DNA from: CAYWNA01 sp964459305
GTDB taxonomy: Bacteria; Planctomycetota; Planctomycetia; Pirellulales; Pirellulaceae
Length of the DNA: 43,498 nucleotides
Assembly: GCA_964459305.1 (NCBI GenBank)
Contig: CAYWNA010000094.1
Coordinates: forward strand, 1-43,498
Reading direction: 5' to 3'
The notes beneath the pieces are model-generated. The model was not told the DNA's origin, searched no databases, and saw only the letters and a program-made list of their open reading frames with translations. A program made the translations under genes and the position numbers. This document shows positions 35,484-43,498 of the stretch, piece after piece (position 1 is the first letter of the stretch; each line of letters begins with the position of its first letter).

Positions 35484-36151
35484 GAATCTCATCCAAATCC
35501 CGATCGGCGCGAGCAGGTGCTCGATATTCCGTTCGATCGCTCGGTCTGTTTTCGCGGCAAAGATGGCGAGCCATATCGCGCCCGAGTGATCTATCCCTTC
35601 GTCGAGGGAATGCCGTGGACGCTGGTTTCCGGCCTATTTCGGTTCCCGTGCCGGGCGACTCCGTGATGGTTCTGCGAATCGAGCCGGGTGCCCCAACGAC
35701 AGACAAGGCCGCGACGCCGCCCCCGCTTCCGCCTGCCGAAGTACACCTCGAAGAGGCCACGTTTAAGCTTCGTCTGCCGTTGCCCGCTGAACAGATGATG
35801 CGTTGCGATCTCCTGGTTCAAGTGTGGGGCGCCGCAGCACTTCGGGTCACAGTCGATGGGCGAGAGGCCACGCCGCGTCAGCAGGGCGGCGGGCGCTGGA
35901 CGCTATCCGCATATGATCTACGGGTGTACCATGGCCGGACGTTAGACATCGAAGGAGGACTGAGTGCGTCCCCAAATGCAGCACCGGGAAGATTCGCTAG
36001 AGTCCCAGTCGAAGTGTGGTTAATCGCTGACCAGGAAGTCGACGCGCCCGCGATTGCAGACGCGGAAGGACTGCCGCTGCCGATCTCCCAGCAGTACCGT
36101 CGCCTGACCAAACCCTTGATTTTGAAATTGGCCATTACCGTGGCCCCCTAG
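35484..36151 (+). pseudogene. C-terminal remnant of a large secreted protein
   Basis: An N-terminally truncated reading frame begins near GAATCTCATC (35484), with ESHPNPDRREQVLDIPFDRS and CFRGKDGEPYRARVIYPFVEG. Near 35620-35635 it must shift to the frame that continues PISVPVPGDSVMVLRIEPG and ends at 36151. The later frame is beta-rich and resembles the C-terminal module of secreted alpha-galactosidase or rhamnosidase-like proteins. There is no start codon or ribosome site that could serve it, and no intact upstream part. It is best read as a leftover between the beta-helix gene and the M60 gene. Confidence 0.5.
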
Positions 36152-36329
36152 CTATCGCAACTTGGTCCTGACGGAATATTATTTTGCTACCGGCGATGAT
36201 CGTCAAGGCACCGGAGACATGAGGCAGCGTAAGCCCGTTCGACGCAGGAAGGTTCACGCTCAAGTCCGATAATTGCGGACATTTCTCGCTACAGTAACAA
36301 GGAACGAGGTTCAGCAGGATTCTCCAAAC

Positions 36330-37862
36330 ATGAAAAGACTCATTCTCTCTCTTTCGTTGTCATTATGGTCGCTGAATGCTTGTGGCGCTACGTACGATAT
36401 CGAGGCGCTACAGGCCGACATGACGTTCTTTGCCGATACCAGTTGCAGTCAGTTGAAGGCCGGCGTGCAGTTGAAAGACCTGGGTGGCTTCAAGAGCGAG
36501 TTGCTGAAGAAAGTGGCTGCCGCGTTGCTGGACGCAGCGTACGACAAGACGTACCGGGCGGCCAGCTACGAAGCCTATCCTTCGCCCCGCGCCTTGGACA
36601 AAGCCCTGAAGCTGGGCGATGGCTTCAGCCGTTACGAGAACATCACCGGCATCTGTCTGGGAGCGGGTGAACACGTGGTGTTTGTGGGCAGTACCGAGGA
36701 CAAAGAGCTTTCGCTACTGATTCCGGAGTGGATGCGCAAGCCGCCCAAGGGGATTAATCCCGCCAAAGATCCTAACGGATGGGGCCTGAAGAAGCAGCGG
36801 ATCGCGATTCAGGAGGGTCTGAATGTGATTCAGGTCGAAAAGGGCGGCAATGTCTACGTAACCTACTTCGACGACCATGCCGAAACGGCGCCCGCCGTGT
36901 CTGTGCACTTCCCGACGGGCAAGGTGAACGGCTTCTTCGATGTAACAGAGCATACGAACGCCGATTGGGACCGCCTCTTGGATCATGCGGTGAGCCCCAT
37001 CATGGATGCGCGCGGCAAGCATATCCAGGTCGCCTATCCGGTGGAGTGGTTTAACGTATACACCCGCGGCAAGGGCGTGGGACTGATCAACAACTACGAC
37101 GCGCTGCTCCACCATCACTATACGTTGATGGGGTTGGTGAAGTACCAGAAAGTGCCCAAGAATCGCATCCTGGCACGGGTAAACTTCAACTACTACATGT
37201 TCCGTGATCGCGATGGCGTGGCGTACCTCGGCAACGAGGGCACTATGCGCATGGTGGCCGATCCGGCGGTCGTGATTGTCGGCGACCCCTGCTGGGGTTT
37301 CTGCCACGAGGTGGGGCACGTTCTGCAATTGCGTCCGCAAATAACCTGGGGCGGCATGACGGAGGTGAGTTGCAACATCTTCTCGATGTATACCGTCACC
37401 GGAATGGGTAACAGGAGCCGTCTGTCGGCGCAGAAGAACTATGCTTCGGCACGCAAGAAGATCATCGACGCGGATCCCAGAATATCGTATCTCGCTGTTG
37501 GGAATGTGTTTGACAGGTTGGTTCCTTTTTGGCAGCTCCATCTCTATTTTGCCCGCAACGGCAGGCCCGATTTCTATGCCGACGTGATGGAAGAGATGCG
37601 TCGTCGCCCGGATGCGGGCCGCGGGGACGAGTCGATTCGGAACCAATTTGAGTTCGTGAAGATTTGCTGCGATGTGGGCGAACTAGATCTGACCGACTTT
37701 TTCGAAAAGTGGGGATTCTTCTGGGTGGGAGAAATCACGGTGAATGATTACCGCAAGTATCATTACACGATCGCGCAGCAGATGGTAGACGACACCAAGT
37801 CGTATATCGCCAACAAGAAATACGAGAAGCCGGCCGAGGATATCACGTTGATCGAGGACTGA
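36330..37862 (+). CDS. M60-like secreted metallopeptidase
   Basis: The 510-residue product has a signal peptide (MKRLILSLSLSLWSLNACG). A helical region and a beta-sandwich precede the M60/enhancin-like catalytic part, where the gluzincin motif HEVGH lies at 326-330 and the third ligand Glu345 follows in TEVSCN. M60 enzymes act on mucins and other O-glycosylated proteins in characterised bacteria; the substrate here is not known. ATG at 36330 is supported by AGGA about 10 nt upstream. The following PQQ-like frame overlaps its stop as TGATG (at 37862), so they are probably transcribed together. Confidence 0.8.
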   Translation: MKRLILSLSLSLWSLNACGATYDIEALQADMTFFADTSCSQLKAGVQLKDLGGFKSELLKKVAAALLDAAYDKTYRAASYEAYPSPRALDKALKLGDGFSRYENITGICLGAGEHVVFVGSTEDKELSLLIPEWMRKPPKGINPAKDPNGWGLKKQRIAIQEGLNVIQVEKGGNVYVTYFDDHAETAPAVSVHFPTGKVNGFFDVTEHTNADWDRLLDHAVSPIMDARGKHIQVAYPVEWFNVYTRGKGVGLINNYDALLHHHYTLMGLVKYQKVPKNRILARVNFNYYMFRDRDGVAYLGNEGTMRMVADPAVVIVGDPCWGFCHEVGHVLQLRPQITWGGMTEVSCNIFSMYTVTGMGNRSRLSAQKNYASARKKIIDADPRISYLAVGNVFDRLVPFWQLHLYFARNGRPDFYADVMEEMRRRPDAGRGDESIRNQFEFVKICCDVGELDLTDFFEKWGFFWVGEITVNDYRKYHYTIAQQMVDDTKSYIANKKYEKPAEDITLIED

Positions 37863-37918
37863 TGCGTGCTTTACCGCACCAGTTCAAGAAGCCTCAGCAA
37901 TGGAAGGGACAACGGAAG

Positions 37919-40900
37919 ATGACGGAGAGAACAATCTGGGCCGCGACATGTGTGACGTTCGTCTGCGTGCTTGTTGGGGCGGCCGCGAGCGCTGCGGCGG
38001 ACACGCTTCTGGAGACAAGCGGAGTGAAAGGCGGATTCGTGGTCTATCTCGGCTGCGGCGACGGAGAACTAACGGCGGCAATGAAACCGAACGATGCCTA
38101 TGTCGTTCACGCCCTCGACACCGATGCGGACAAGGTACAGCAAGCACGTGGACGTTTCCTGGCGGGCAATTCCGGCGGAACTGTCTCGGCCGCCGTATTT
38201 GACGGCCGGCATCTCCCGTATATCGAGAACTTGGTCAACCTGCTGGTCGTCGACCCGCCGTTCAAGGTGTCGCAGGCCGAATTGACGCGAGTCCTCGTGC
38301 CCGGCGGGGTTTTGATGCAACGCGACACCGCGGGTTGGACGAAGACCGTCAAGCCGGTTCCGGCAGCGATGGACGATTGGACGCATTATCTGAACGGACC
38401 GGATAACAACGCGGTGAGCCAAGACTCGGCCATCAAGGCCCCGATTCGCCATCTGCAATGGAAGGGCGGCCCGAGGTATTCTCGCCACCATGACAAATCG
38501 TCCAGCATCCCCGCCGTCGTCACAACGGGCGGAAGGCTCTTCTATATTGTGGACGAAGGCCTGCGTGCCTCGATCCTCTGGGACTCGGACTGGCAACTGG
38601 TCGCCCGTGACGCTTTCAATGGCGTGATTCTCTGGCGGAAAAAGATCGACCGGTGGACCGACCAGCTCTGGCCGCTGAAGAACGGGCCGTCGAAAACGCC
38701 GCGTCGTCTGGTGACAGCCGACGACGTCGCTTATGTCACCCTCGGCTTGTTGAGCCCGGTCAGCAAGCTCGACGCCGCGACGGGGCAACAGCTGCAAGTC
38801 TATCCGGGAACCGAGAAGACCGAAGAGATTCTCCTGAAGGATGGCGTCCTCTACCTTGTCATTCATCCGACGATCGATCCCAACCAGCGCGGCGGAAGTT
38901 GGCAACGGACGCCTAAGCAGGTGATGGCCGTCAAGGAATCGGACGGAACGATCCTTTGGCAACGTGAGCTTTCGTGGATCGCGCCGGTAACCTTAACCGT
39001 CGGTGAAGAGAATGTGTACCTCTGTACCGGCCCGCGAATCGTTGCCTTCGACCGTGACAACGGCGCCCAACTCTGGGAATCGGTAGAACTGCCCGGCCGT
39101 GAGAAAATGCCGACGTATTTTGCGCCGACCCTTGTCACTGCGGGCAACAACGTCCTCTACGCGGGCGGTGAGAACTGGCACGAGCATGCGGGAAGCTGGG
39201 GACAGCTAACCTGCGTTGATGCAGCGACCGGTAAGATCAAATGGCAGCAACCGCATTTGCCGTCGGGCTATCAGTCCCCGCAGGATATCTTCGTCATCGA
39301 TGGCCGCGTTTGGTGCGGTAGCCTTAACTCCAAGCCGGGCGAATTCGACCGACGCTACCCGGACGTTTCCCCAAGTACCGGTGAATTCGTTTCCTACGAC
39401 CTAAAAACGGGCAAGCCGGGAAAGACCATTCCGCGCGGGGCCGACTGCTACTGGTTCCACCATCGTTGCCACCGGGCGAAGGCGACCGAGAACTTTTTCC
39501 TCACCTCGAGAACGGGCATCGAGATGATCGACACCACCAGCGGCGAGTGGCACCTGCACCACTGGACGCGCGGTGCCTGCCAGTACGGGATCATGCCGGC
39601 CAACGGCCTGATCTACGCCCCGCCACATCCCTGTGCTTGTTATCCCGAGGCGAAGCTAAGCGGCTTCAACGCACTGGCGGGAACCCGCAGCAGGGCGGCC
39701 GTGGAAGATCTCACAGGCATCCCACGTCTGCAAGAAGGTCCGGTATACGAAGACCTCAAACCTCCGGTCTCCAGCCTCCAGCCTACGCACGACTGGCCCA
39801 CATTCCGCGGTGACGCAGCTCGCAGCGGCTCGACCGGGACGACCGTTGATACGAATCTGGATCTACGATGGCAGACAAAACTTGGCGGCAAACTCAGCCA
39901 ACCGATTGTGGCCGCCGGGCGGCTCTTCGTCGCGGCGGTCGATGCGCATACGGTTTATGCGATCAGTCAAGCCACGGGAAAGATCGAGTGGAAGTTCATC
40001 GCTGGCGGACGCGTCGACTCCCCGCCGACATTCCATAAAGGAACGGTGATATTCGGCAGCCGCGACGGATATGTTTATTGCCTCCGCACATCGGATGGCC
40101 TGATGGCCTGGCGATTCTTGGCCGCGCCGCGTGACGAGCGGCTCATGGCCTGCCAACAGCTCGAATCGGTTTGGCCCGTGCATGGTAGTGTGCTTGTGCG
40201 AGACGATGTCGCCTACGTGATCGCGGGCCGATCGATGTTCCTCGACGGCGGGCTCGTGCTATATCGTCTGAATCCGACGACCGGCGAAGTTCTTTCCCAA
40301 CAGCCGATGGACGGAAACGACCCGAACACAGGCGAGCACTTTCACGAACATGTAACAATGCTCGACATGCCGGTCGCGTCGTCCGACATCCTCAGCAGCG
40401 AAGGGGACCACATCTTCATGCGTTCCCAGCCCTTCGACTTGGCGGGCCGGCGCGAACGGGTGAAGCACGTTCCGTTCGATCAGCAACGCGGCGAAGATGC
40501 ACACCTGTTTGTCCCGAACGGCTTCCTGGACGACAACTACTGGCACCGGGCGTTCTGGGTCTACGGGCGAAGCGTCCGGGGCGGTCCGGGCTATGCGGGT
40601 ACCGGGCAGAGCGCGCCGTCCGGCAAGATCATGGTGCTGGATGATAACAATGTGTACATATTTGGGCGGCAGCAGAAGTACTGGCGTTGGACCGTTCCGA
40701 CGGAATACCGGCTTTACTCGGTCGATCGCAGTCTGCCACGACCCGGGCCAAATCAACCGCGTGGTTCGAAGGCGGCGTTCGCGACCCGTTGGGAGGCGAG
40801 CCTGCCGATGCTCGCCCGGGCGATGGTGAAGGCTGACGACACGGTCTTCGCATGTGGACCGGCCGACATCGTCAACGAAACGCAATTTGCGGTGCGTCGC

Positions 40901-41107
40901 CCGGATCAGCTCGAACAGCTCCGAAAGCAAGCGGCCCTCTATGCCGGCAGCGATGGAAGCGTTCTCTGTGGCGTGTCCGCCAGGGACGGTACGAAGCTTT
41001 TCGAAGAGAAACTCGACGTACTGCCCGTCTTTGACGGCATGATCGCCGCCGATGGAAATCTCTACATGTCGACCGTCGACGGCGCGGTCGTTTGTTTAGG
41101 AAAGTGA
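37919..41107 (+). CDS. Secreted methyltransferase-like/PQQ-propeller fusion protein
   Basis: This 1062-residue protein has a signal peptide (MTERTIWAATCVTFVCVLVGAAASAAA). A domain of about 120 residues follows with the Rossmann methyltransferase pattern: VVYLGCGDGELT (near residue 42), an acidic strand end HALDTDADK and the LLVVDPPF segment. A long PQQ-like beta-propeller then begins near ALRASILWDSDWQL, with repeated W/AGRLFVAAVDAHTVYAI, VTLTVGEENVYLCTG and YVYCLRTSDG blades. This fusion is known in planctomycetes, but a SAM-dependent activity outside the cytoplasm would be surprising, so the head may be a structural relic. An in-frame ATG at 37862 in the TGATG overlap is an alternative start, lengthening the N-terminus by 19 residues. 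Confidence 0.75.
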   Translation: MTERTIWAATCVTFVCVLVGAAASAAADTLLETSGVKGGFVVYLGCGDGELTAAMKPNDAYVVHALDTDADKVQQARGRFLAGNSGGTVSAAVFDGRHLPYIENLVNLLVVDPPFKVSQAELTRVLVPGGVLMQRDTAGWTKTVKPVPAAMDDWTHYLNGPDNNAVSQDSAIKAPIRHLQWKGGPRYSRHHDKSSSIPAVVTTGGRLFYIVDEGLRASILWDSDWQLVARDAFNGVILWRKKIDRWTDQLWPLKNGPSKTPRRLVTADDVAYVTLGLLSPVSKLDAATGQQLQVYPGTEKTEEILLKDGVLYLVIHPTIDPNQRGGSWQRTPKQVMAVKESDGTILWQRELSWIAPVTLTVGEENVYLCTGPRIVAFDRDNGAQLWESVELPGREKMPTYFAPTLVTAGNNVLYAGGENWHEHAGSWGQLTCVDAATGKIKWQQPHLPSGYQSPQDIFVIDGRVWCGSLNSKPGEFDRRYPDVSPSTGEFVSYDLKTGKPGKTIPRGADCYWFHHRCHRAKATENFFLTSRTGIEMIDTTSGEWHLHHWTRGACQYGIMPANGLIYAPPHPCACYPEAKLSGFNALAGTRSRAAVEDLTGIPRLQEGPVYEDLKPPVSSLQPTHDWPTFRGDAARSGSTGTTVDTNLDLRWQTKLGGKLSQPIVAAGRLFVAAVDAHTVYAISQATGKIEWKFIAGGRVDSPPTFHKGTVIFGSRDGYVYCLRTSDGLMAWRFLAAPRDERLMACQQLESVWPVHGSVLVRDDVAYVIAGRSMFLDGGLVLYRLNPTTGEVLSQQPMDGNDPNTGEHFHEHVTMLDMPVASSDILSSEGDHIFMRSQPFDLAGRRERVKHVPFDQQRGEDAHLFVPNGFLDDNYWHRAFWVYGRSVRGGPGYAGTGQSAPSGKIMVLDDNNVYIFGRQQKYWRWTVPTEYRLYSVDRSLPRPGPNQPRGSKAAFATRWEASLPMLARAMVKADDTVFACGPADIVNETQFAVRRPDQLEQLRKQAALYAGSDGSVLCGVSARDGTKLFEEKLDVLPVFDGMIAADGNLYMSTVDGAVVCLGK

Positions 41108-41119
41108 AGGGATGACGTG

Positions 41120-43405
41120 ATGAACCAACGTGTTTTCATGATAGGTGTGGTAAGTCCCATCGTCGTAGTTCTTGCAGTCGCCTGCCTGTTCAGCGGTGTA
41201 TTACTGTCGCCCTCCTACGCCGGGGAGACTCAAGACACGGCAATTCTCGATTTTCCGAAAACCCTACATCCCGAAGGTTGGACGATTGAAGGCTATGCGT
41301 TCGGCACGCGCGGTCCCAATCTGAAGGAGCGGCAAAAAGCGGCAAAGCCGTCACGAAACCAGCAGCAATACCAGTCAGGCAAGATGATATCCCCGGAGTT
41401 TGTGATCGACAGAGATTACATGGAAATCGTTTGCTCCGGCGTTTTCCACCCGACTCTCTGCACCGTTCGCCTGGTTGTGGACGGCAAAGATGTTCGTTCG
41501 TGCTCTCCCGAGCCGGGATGTGGATTCCTTGGAGTGGATGCGAGCCCCGGAGCCTTACCCGTACGCCTATCCCTTTTCAAGGCTCCCATCTCCGAAAAAT
41601 ACTGGTTTGATCTTCGGCCCTTGAAAGGAAAGAAGGCAACCATCGAAGTCCGGGACAACCATGCCAATGGCCATTTGGACTTGGTGACGATCGTGGCCAC
41701 GAACCGCAAACCGCCACCGGGAACCGACCTTATCACGACGGTTGCCAGTTGGCTGCCTGATCACTACCAAGCTTCCATCAACGGCGACTACCTGTTGTTG
41801 CCCGTAGGACCACTTGCGGGTACTCCGCTTCAGGAAGTCACTGTCGAGTTGGATGGCCGGAAGAAGCTCGTCGTCGATCTGCCGTTGGCGTTTGGTTCGA
41901 TTCCAATAGCAGGTTATCTCCCTGTGTATGACCTGACTGGTTGCCAGCGAAGTCCATTGAAGGTTTCGTTTCACAGTTATGAAGGTTACGAGCCGTCGAA
42001 AGAGTCTGCCAAAGTACTCATGCAACGCGAGATTCCAGGACGTGAGGTTTCCGGCGGCAAGCCCGCGTTCCATGTCCACAATCGGATCGGTCTGCTTAAC
42101 GACCCCAATGGATTGTTCTACCTGAATGGCGTCTACCACCTCTTTCATCAGTACAACTACAACATCACCGCCTGCTCCTGGGCACACTACACAAGCACCG
42201 ATCTGATGCACTGGGAAGAGCGCCCATTCGGTCTGTTTCATGATGAATTGGGATCGATGCATTCCGGTTCAGCGGCCGTCGACGTGCTGAACACTTCCGG
42301 CTGGCAGACAGGAAAGACACCTCCGGTGATCGCGGTATATACCGCGTCGCGCGGCATGGGCGGTGGTGATAAGATTCAGATGCAAGGCATCGCCTACAGC
42401 GTCGATGGCGGCAAGACCTTTACCAAGCATGAGGGCAATCCGATTATTGGTAAGTCGCAAGGGTTGGCACAAGGTTCCGACAACGCCCGCGATCCGAAGC
42501 TCTTTTGGTTCTCGCCAACGAAAGGCCGTGATCCTGATGCGAAAGATGGTTACTGGGTCATGGTCCTCTTTGAAGGTCGGTCCCTCACCATTTACACATC
42601 GGAGAATCTCAAGGATTGGGAGAAACACGGCGGCGTGGAGGGATTCCATGAGTGCCCCGAACTCTTCCCGCTGGCTATCGACGGCGATCCAAAGAAGGTC
42701 CGTTGGATCATGTACGGGGGAAGTGGTCAATATCATATTGGTTCATTCGATGGTAAGAGTTTCAAACCGGAGACGAATAACAAACTTCCTATGTACCGCG
42801 ACGGCAGGTGCTATGCCGCTCAGACCTTCAATAACACTGGCAAAGGTAATGGCGGCCAACCCCGGCGGATTCAAGTCGCATGGCAGGGCGGTCGGGTGGG
42901 ACAGCTATCTACGCCCACGGAGTTGACGCTCAGGACAACACCGCTTGGCCTGCGAATCTGCACGCTGCCGGCGAAGGAGATCGCGAATCTGTACACTCGC
43001 TCCGTAAACCTGGATGGCACGAAGCTCGGCCCGGGCGGCGCCAACCCGCTGGCCGAGCTTCAAGGCGGTCTCTACGACATCGATCTTGTAGCCGACCTTT
43101 CCGAGGCCAAACAGCTTGTGCTCGACCTACGCGGCACGAAGCTGGTGATCAACGTCACAGACCAGGGTCTCACTCTGAACAACATGAAGATTCCCGATAC
43201 GAGGACGCTATCGTTTCGAGTTGTGGTGGATAACACCTCCACAGACGTCTACTTTGGCGAACATGGGCTCTACTACTCGCCCAGAATGGCAGAGCCGACG
43301 TCAAAGACTCTGAGTATCGAACTCAAAGGTGGCATGGCAACGTTCACCAAGCTGCAGGTGCACGAACTGAAATCGATCTGGAACCGTGAAGGAAAGCACC
43401 GGTGA
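41120..43405 (+). CDS. GH32 fructan hydrolase with N-terminal beta-sandwich
   Basis: GH32 enzymes hydrolyse fructans and sucrose-like substrates. The 761-residue product has a signal (about 1-38), a beta-sandwich module (about 40-200, with IVCSGVFHPTLCTVRLVVDGK), an inter-domain stretch, and a five-bladed propeller. The propeller has GLLNDPNGLFYLNGVYHLFHQ (nucleophile Asp328), ARDPKLFW (Asp458 in the RDP motif) and FHECPELF (acid/base Glu511). The C-terminal beta-sandwich (about 640-761) is typical for the family. ATG at 41120 is chosen over GTG at 41117; AAGGG lies 9 nt upstream. The N-terminal extra module is less usual, since fructanase carbohydrate-binding modules are often C-terminal. 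A fructan beta-fructosidase (levanase or inulinase) assignment is likely but not specific. Confidence 0.88.
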   Translation: MNQRVFMIGVVSPIVVVLAVACLFSGVLLSPSYAGETQDTAILDFPKTLHPEGWTIEGYAFGTRGPNLKERQKAAKPSRNQQQYQSGKMISPEFVIDRDYMEIVCSGVFHPTLCTVRLVVDGKDVRSCSPEPGCGFLGVDASPGALPVRLSLFKAPISEKYWFDLRPLKGKKATIEVRDNHANGHLDLVTIVATNRKPPPGTDLITTVASWLPDHYQASINGDYLLLPVGPLAGTPLQEVTVELDGRKKLVVDLPLAFGSIPIAGYLPVYDLTGCQRSPLKVSFHSYEGYEPSKESAKVLMQREIPGREVSGGKPAFHVHNRIGLLNDPNGLFYLNGVYHLFHQYNYNITACSWAHYTSTDLMHWEERPFGLFHDELGSMHSGSAAVDVLNTSGWQTGKTPPVIAVYTASRGMGGGDKIQMQGIAYSVDGGKTFTKHEGNPIIGKSQGLAQGSDNARDPKLFWFSPTKGRDPDAKDGYWVMVLFEGRSLTIYTSENLKDWEKHGGVEGFHECPELFPLAIDGDPKKVRWIMYGGSGQYHIGSFDGKSFKPETNNKLPMYRDGRCYAAQTFNNTGKGNGGQPRRIQVAWQGGRVGQLSTPTELTLRTTPLGLRICTLPAKEIANLYTRSVNLDGTKLGPGGANPLAELQGGLYDIDLVADLSEAKQLVLDLRGTKLVINVTDQGLTLNNMKIPDTRTLSFRVVVDNTSTDVYFGEHGLYYSPRMAEPTSKTLSIELKGGMATFTKLQVHELKSIWNREGKHR

Positions 43406-43415
43406 GAATCCCAAC

Positions 43416-43498
43416 ATGCCGAACGTGTTTTTCATCACGGTCGATGACTTGCTCGTTCAGCCGTGGGCGGCGGTCGAGATCGCGATCGAAATCGATGG
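43416..43498 (+). CDS. Start of a sulfatase-like gene (partial)
   Basis: ATG at 43416, 10 nt after the GH32 stop, opens a frame beginning MPNVFFITVDDL, which matches the start of many sulfatases (NVLFITVDDL). After this the residues (LVQPWAAVEIAIEID) do not continue the sulfatase pattern, so it is either a truncated gene, a frameshift or an unusual variant; the window ends. It would be the fourth gene of the cassette. Confidence 0.35.
   Translation, partial: MPNVFFITVDDLLVQPWAAVEIAIEID

Overview
The window looks like a piece of a planctomycete chromosome, probably from the Pirellulales. It carries two tandem FG-GAP/ASPIC-UnbV (CRTAC1-type) proteins and a DUF1559 type-II-pseudopilin-like protein with a small lipoprotein. 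It also has a Tat-exported DUF362 protein and aldo/keto-reductase-like protein, a ThuA protein, a secreted PQQ-propeller protein with a methyltransferase-like head, and many exported carbohydrate-active enzymes. Base composition is moderately GC-rich. Two short hairpin elements with GGGAGGGCGAGGCTCC arms recur. Many reading frames appear broken by single frameshifts or truncations, so the window has either real decay or assembly errors, which the sequence alone cannot separate.

Layout. 1-1.7 kb: a minus-strand sugar-epimerase/six-hairpin-like gene with a frameshift and no convincing C-terminus. 1.7-5.3 kb: housekeeping core, with smpB on the minus strand and rpsO then pnp on the plus strand. 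5.46-6.9 kb: a membrane-anchored TAXI/TRAP-receptor-like protein. 7.0-15.8 kb: a minus-strand block of surface or secreted proteins: two CRTAC1-like paralogues, a TPR membrane protein, a small lipoprotein, DUF1559 and a leucine-rich-repeat protein. 15.9-16.7 kb: a ThuA-domain protein. 16.9-20.6 kb: DUF2007, DUF2339 and DUF3999 on the plus strand, the last two translationally coupled. 20.7-25.7 kb: a large NodB-type deacetylase-like protein, a PhoD-like phosphatase and a membrane protein. 25.7-27.6 kb: a minus-strand pair, a Tat aldo/keto-reductase-like protein followed by a frameshifted secreted protein. 27.9-29.5 kb: a decayed DUF1016 nuclease and an alpha/beta hydrolase with a frameshift in its export region. 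29.6-30.3 kb: RNase HI with a Cys-rich head. 30.6-31.7 kb: a DUF362 protein. 32.1-35.4 kb: a giant parallel beta-helix plus LamG-like protein. 35.5-36.2 kb: a C-terminal gene remnant. 36.3-43.5 kb: a co-directional cassette of M60-like metallopeptidase, methyltransferase-like/PQQ protein, GH32 fructanase and the start of a sulfatase-like frame.

How the genes work together. The core genes serve translation and RNA turnover (trans-translation, S15, PNPase). Most of the rest is exported: the right-hand half reads as a glycan and glycoprotein scavenging region (deacetylase, phosphatase, beta-helix, M60 protease, GH32, possible sulfatase). The 7-15.8 kb block reads as envelope or surface structures built from repeat proteins. 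These links are inferred from gene order, signal peptides and family membership.

The observations most worth following are a repeat element sitting in frame between the ribosome-binding-site-supported start and the signal sequence of the DUF3999 gene; the exported methyltransferase-like fold fused to a PQQ propeller beside a protease and a fructanase; and the tandem CRTAC1 paralogues whose start and stop codons overlap.
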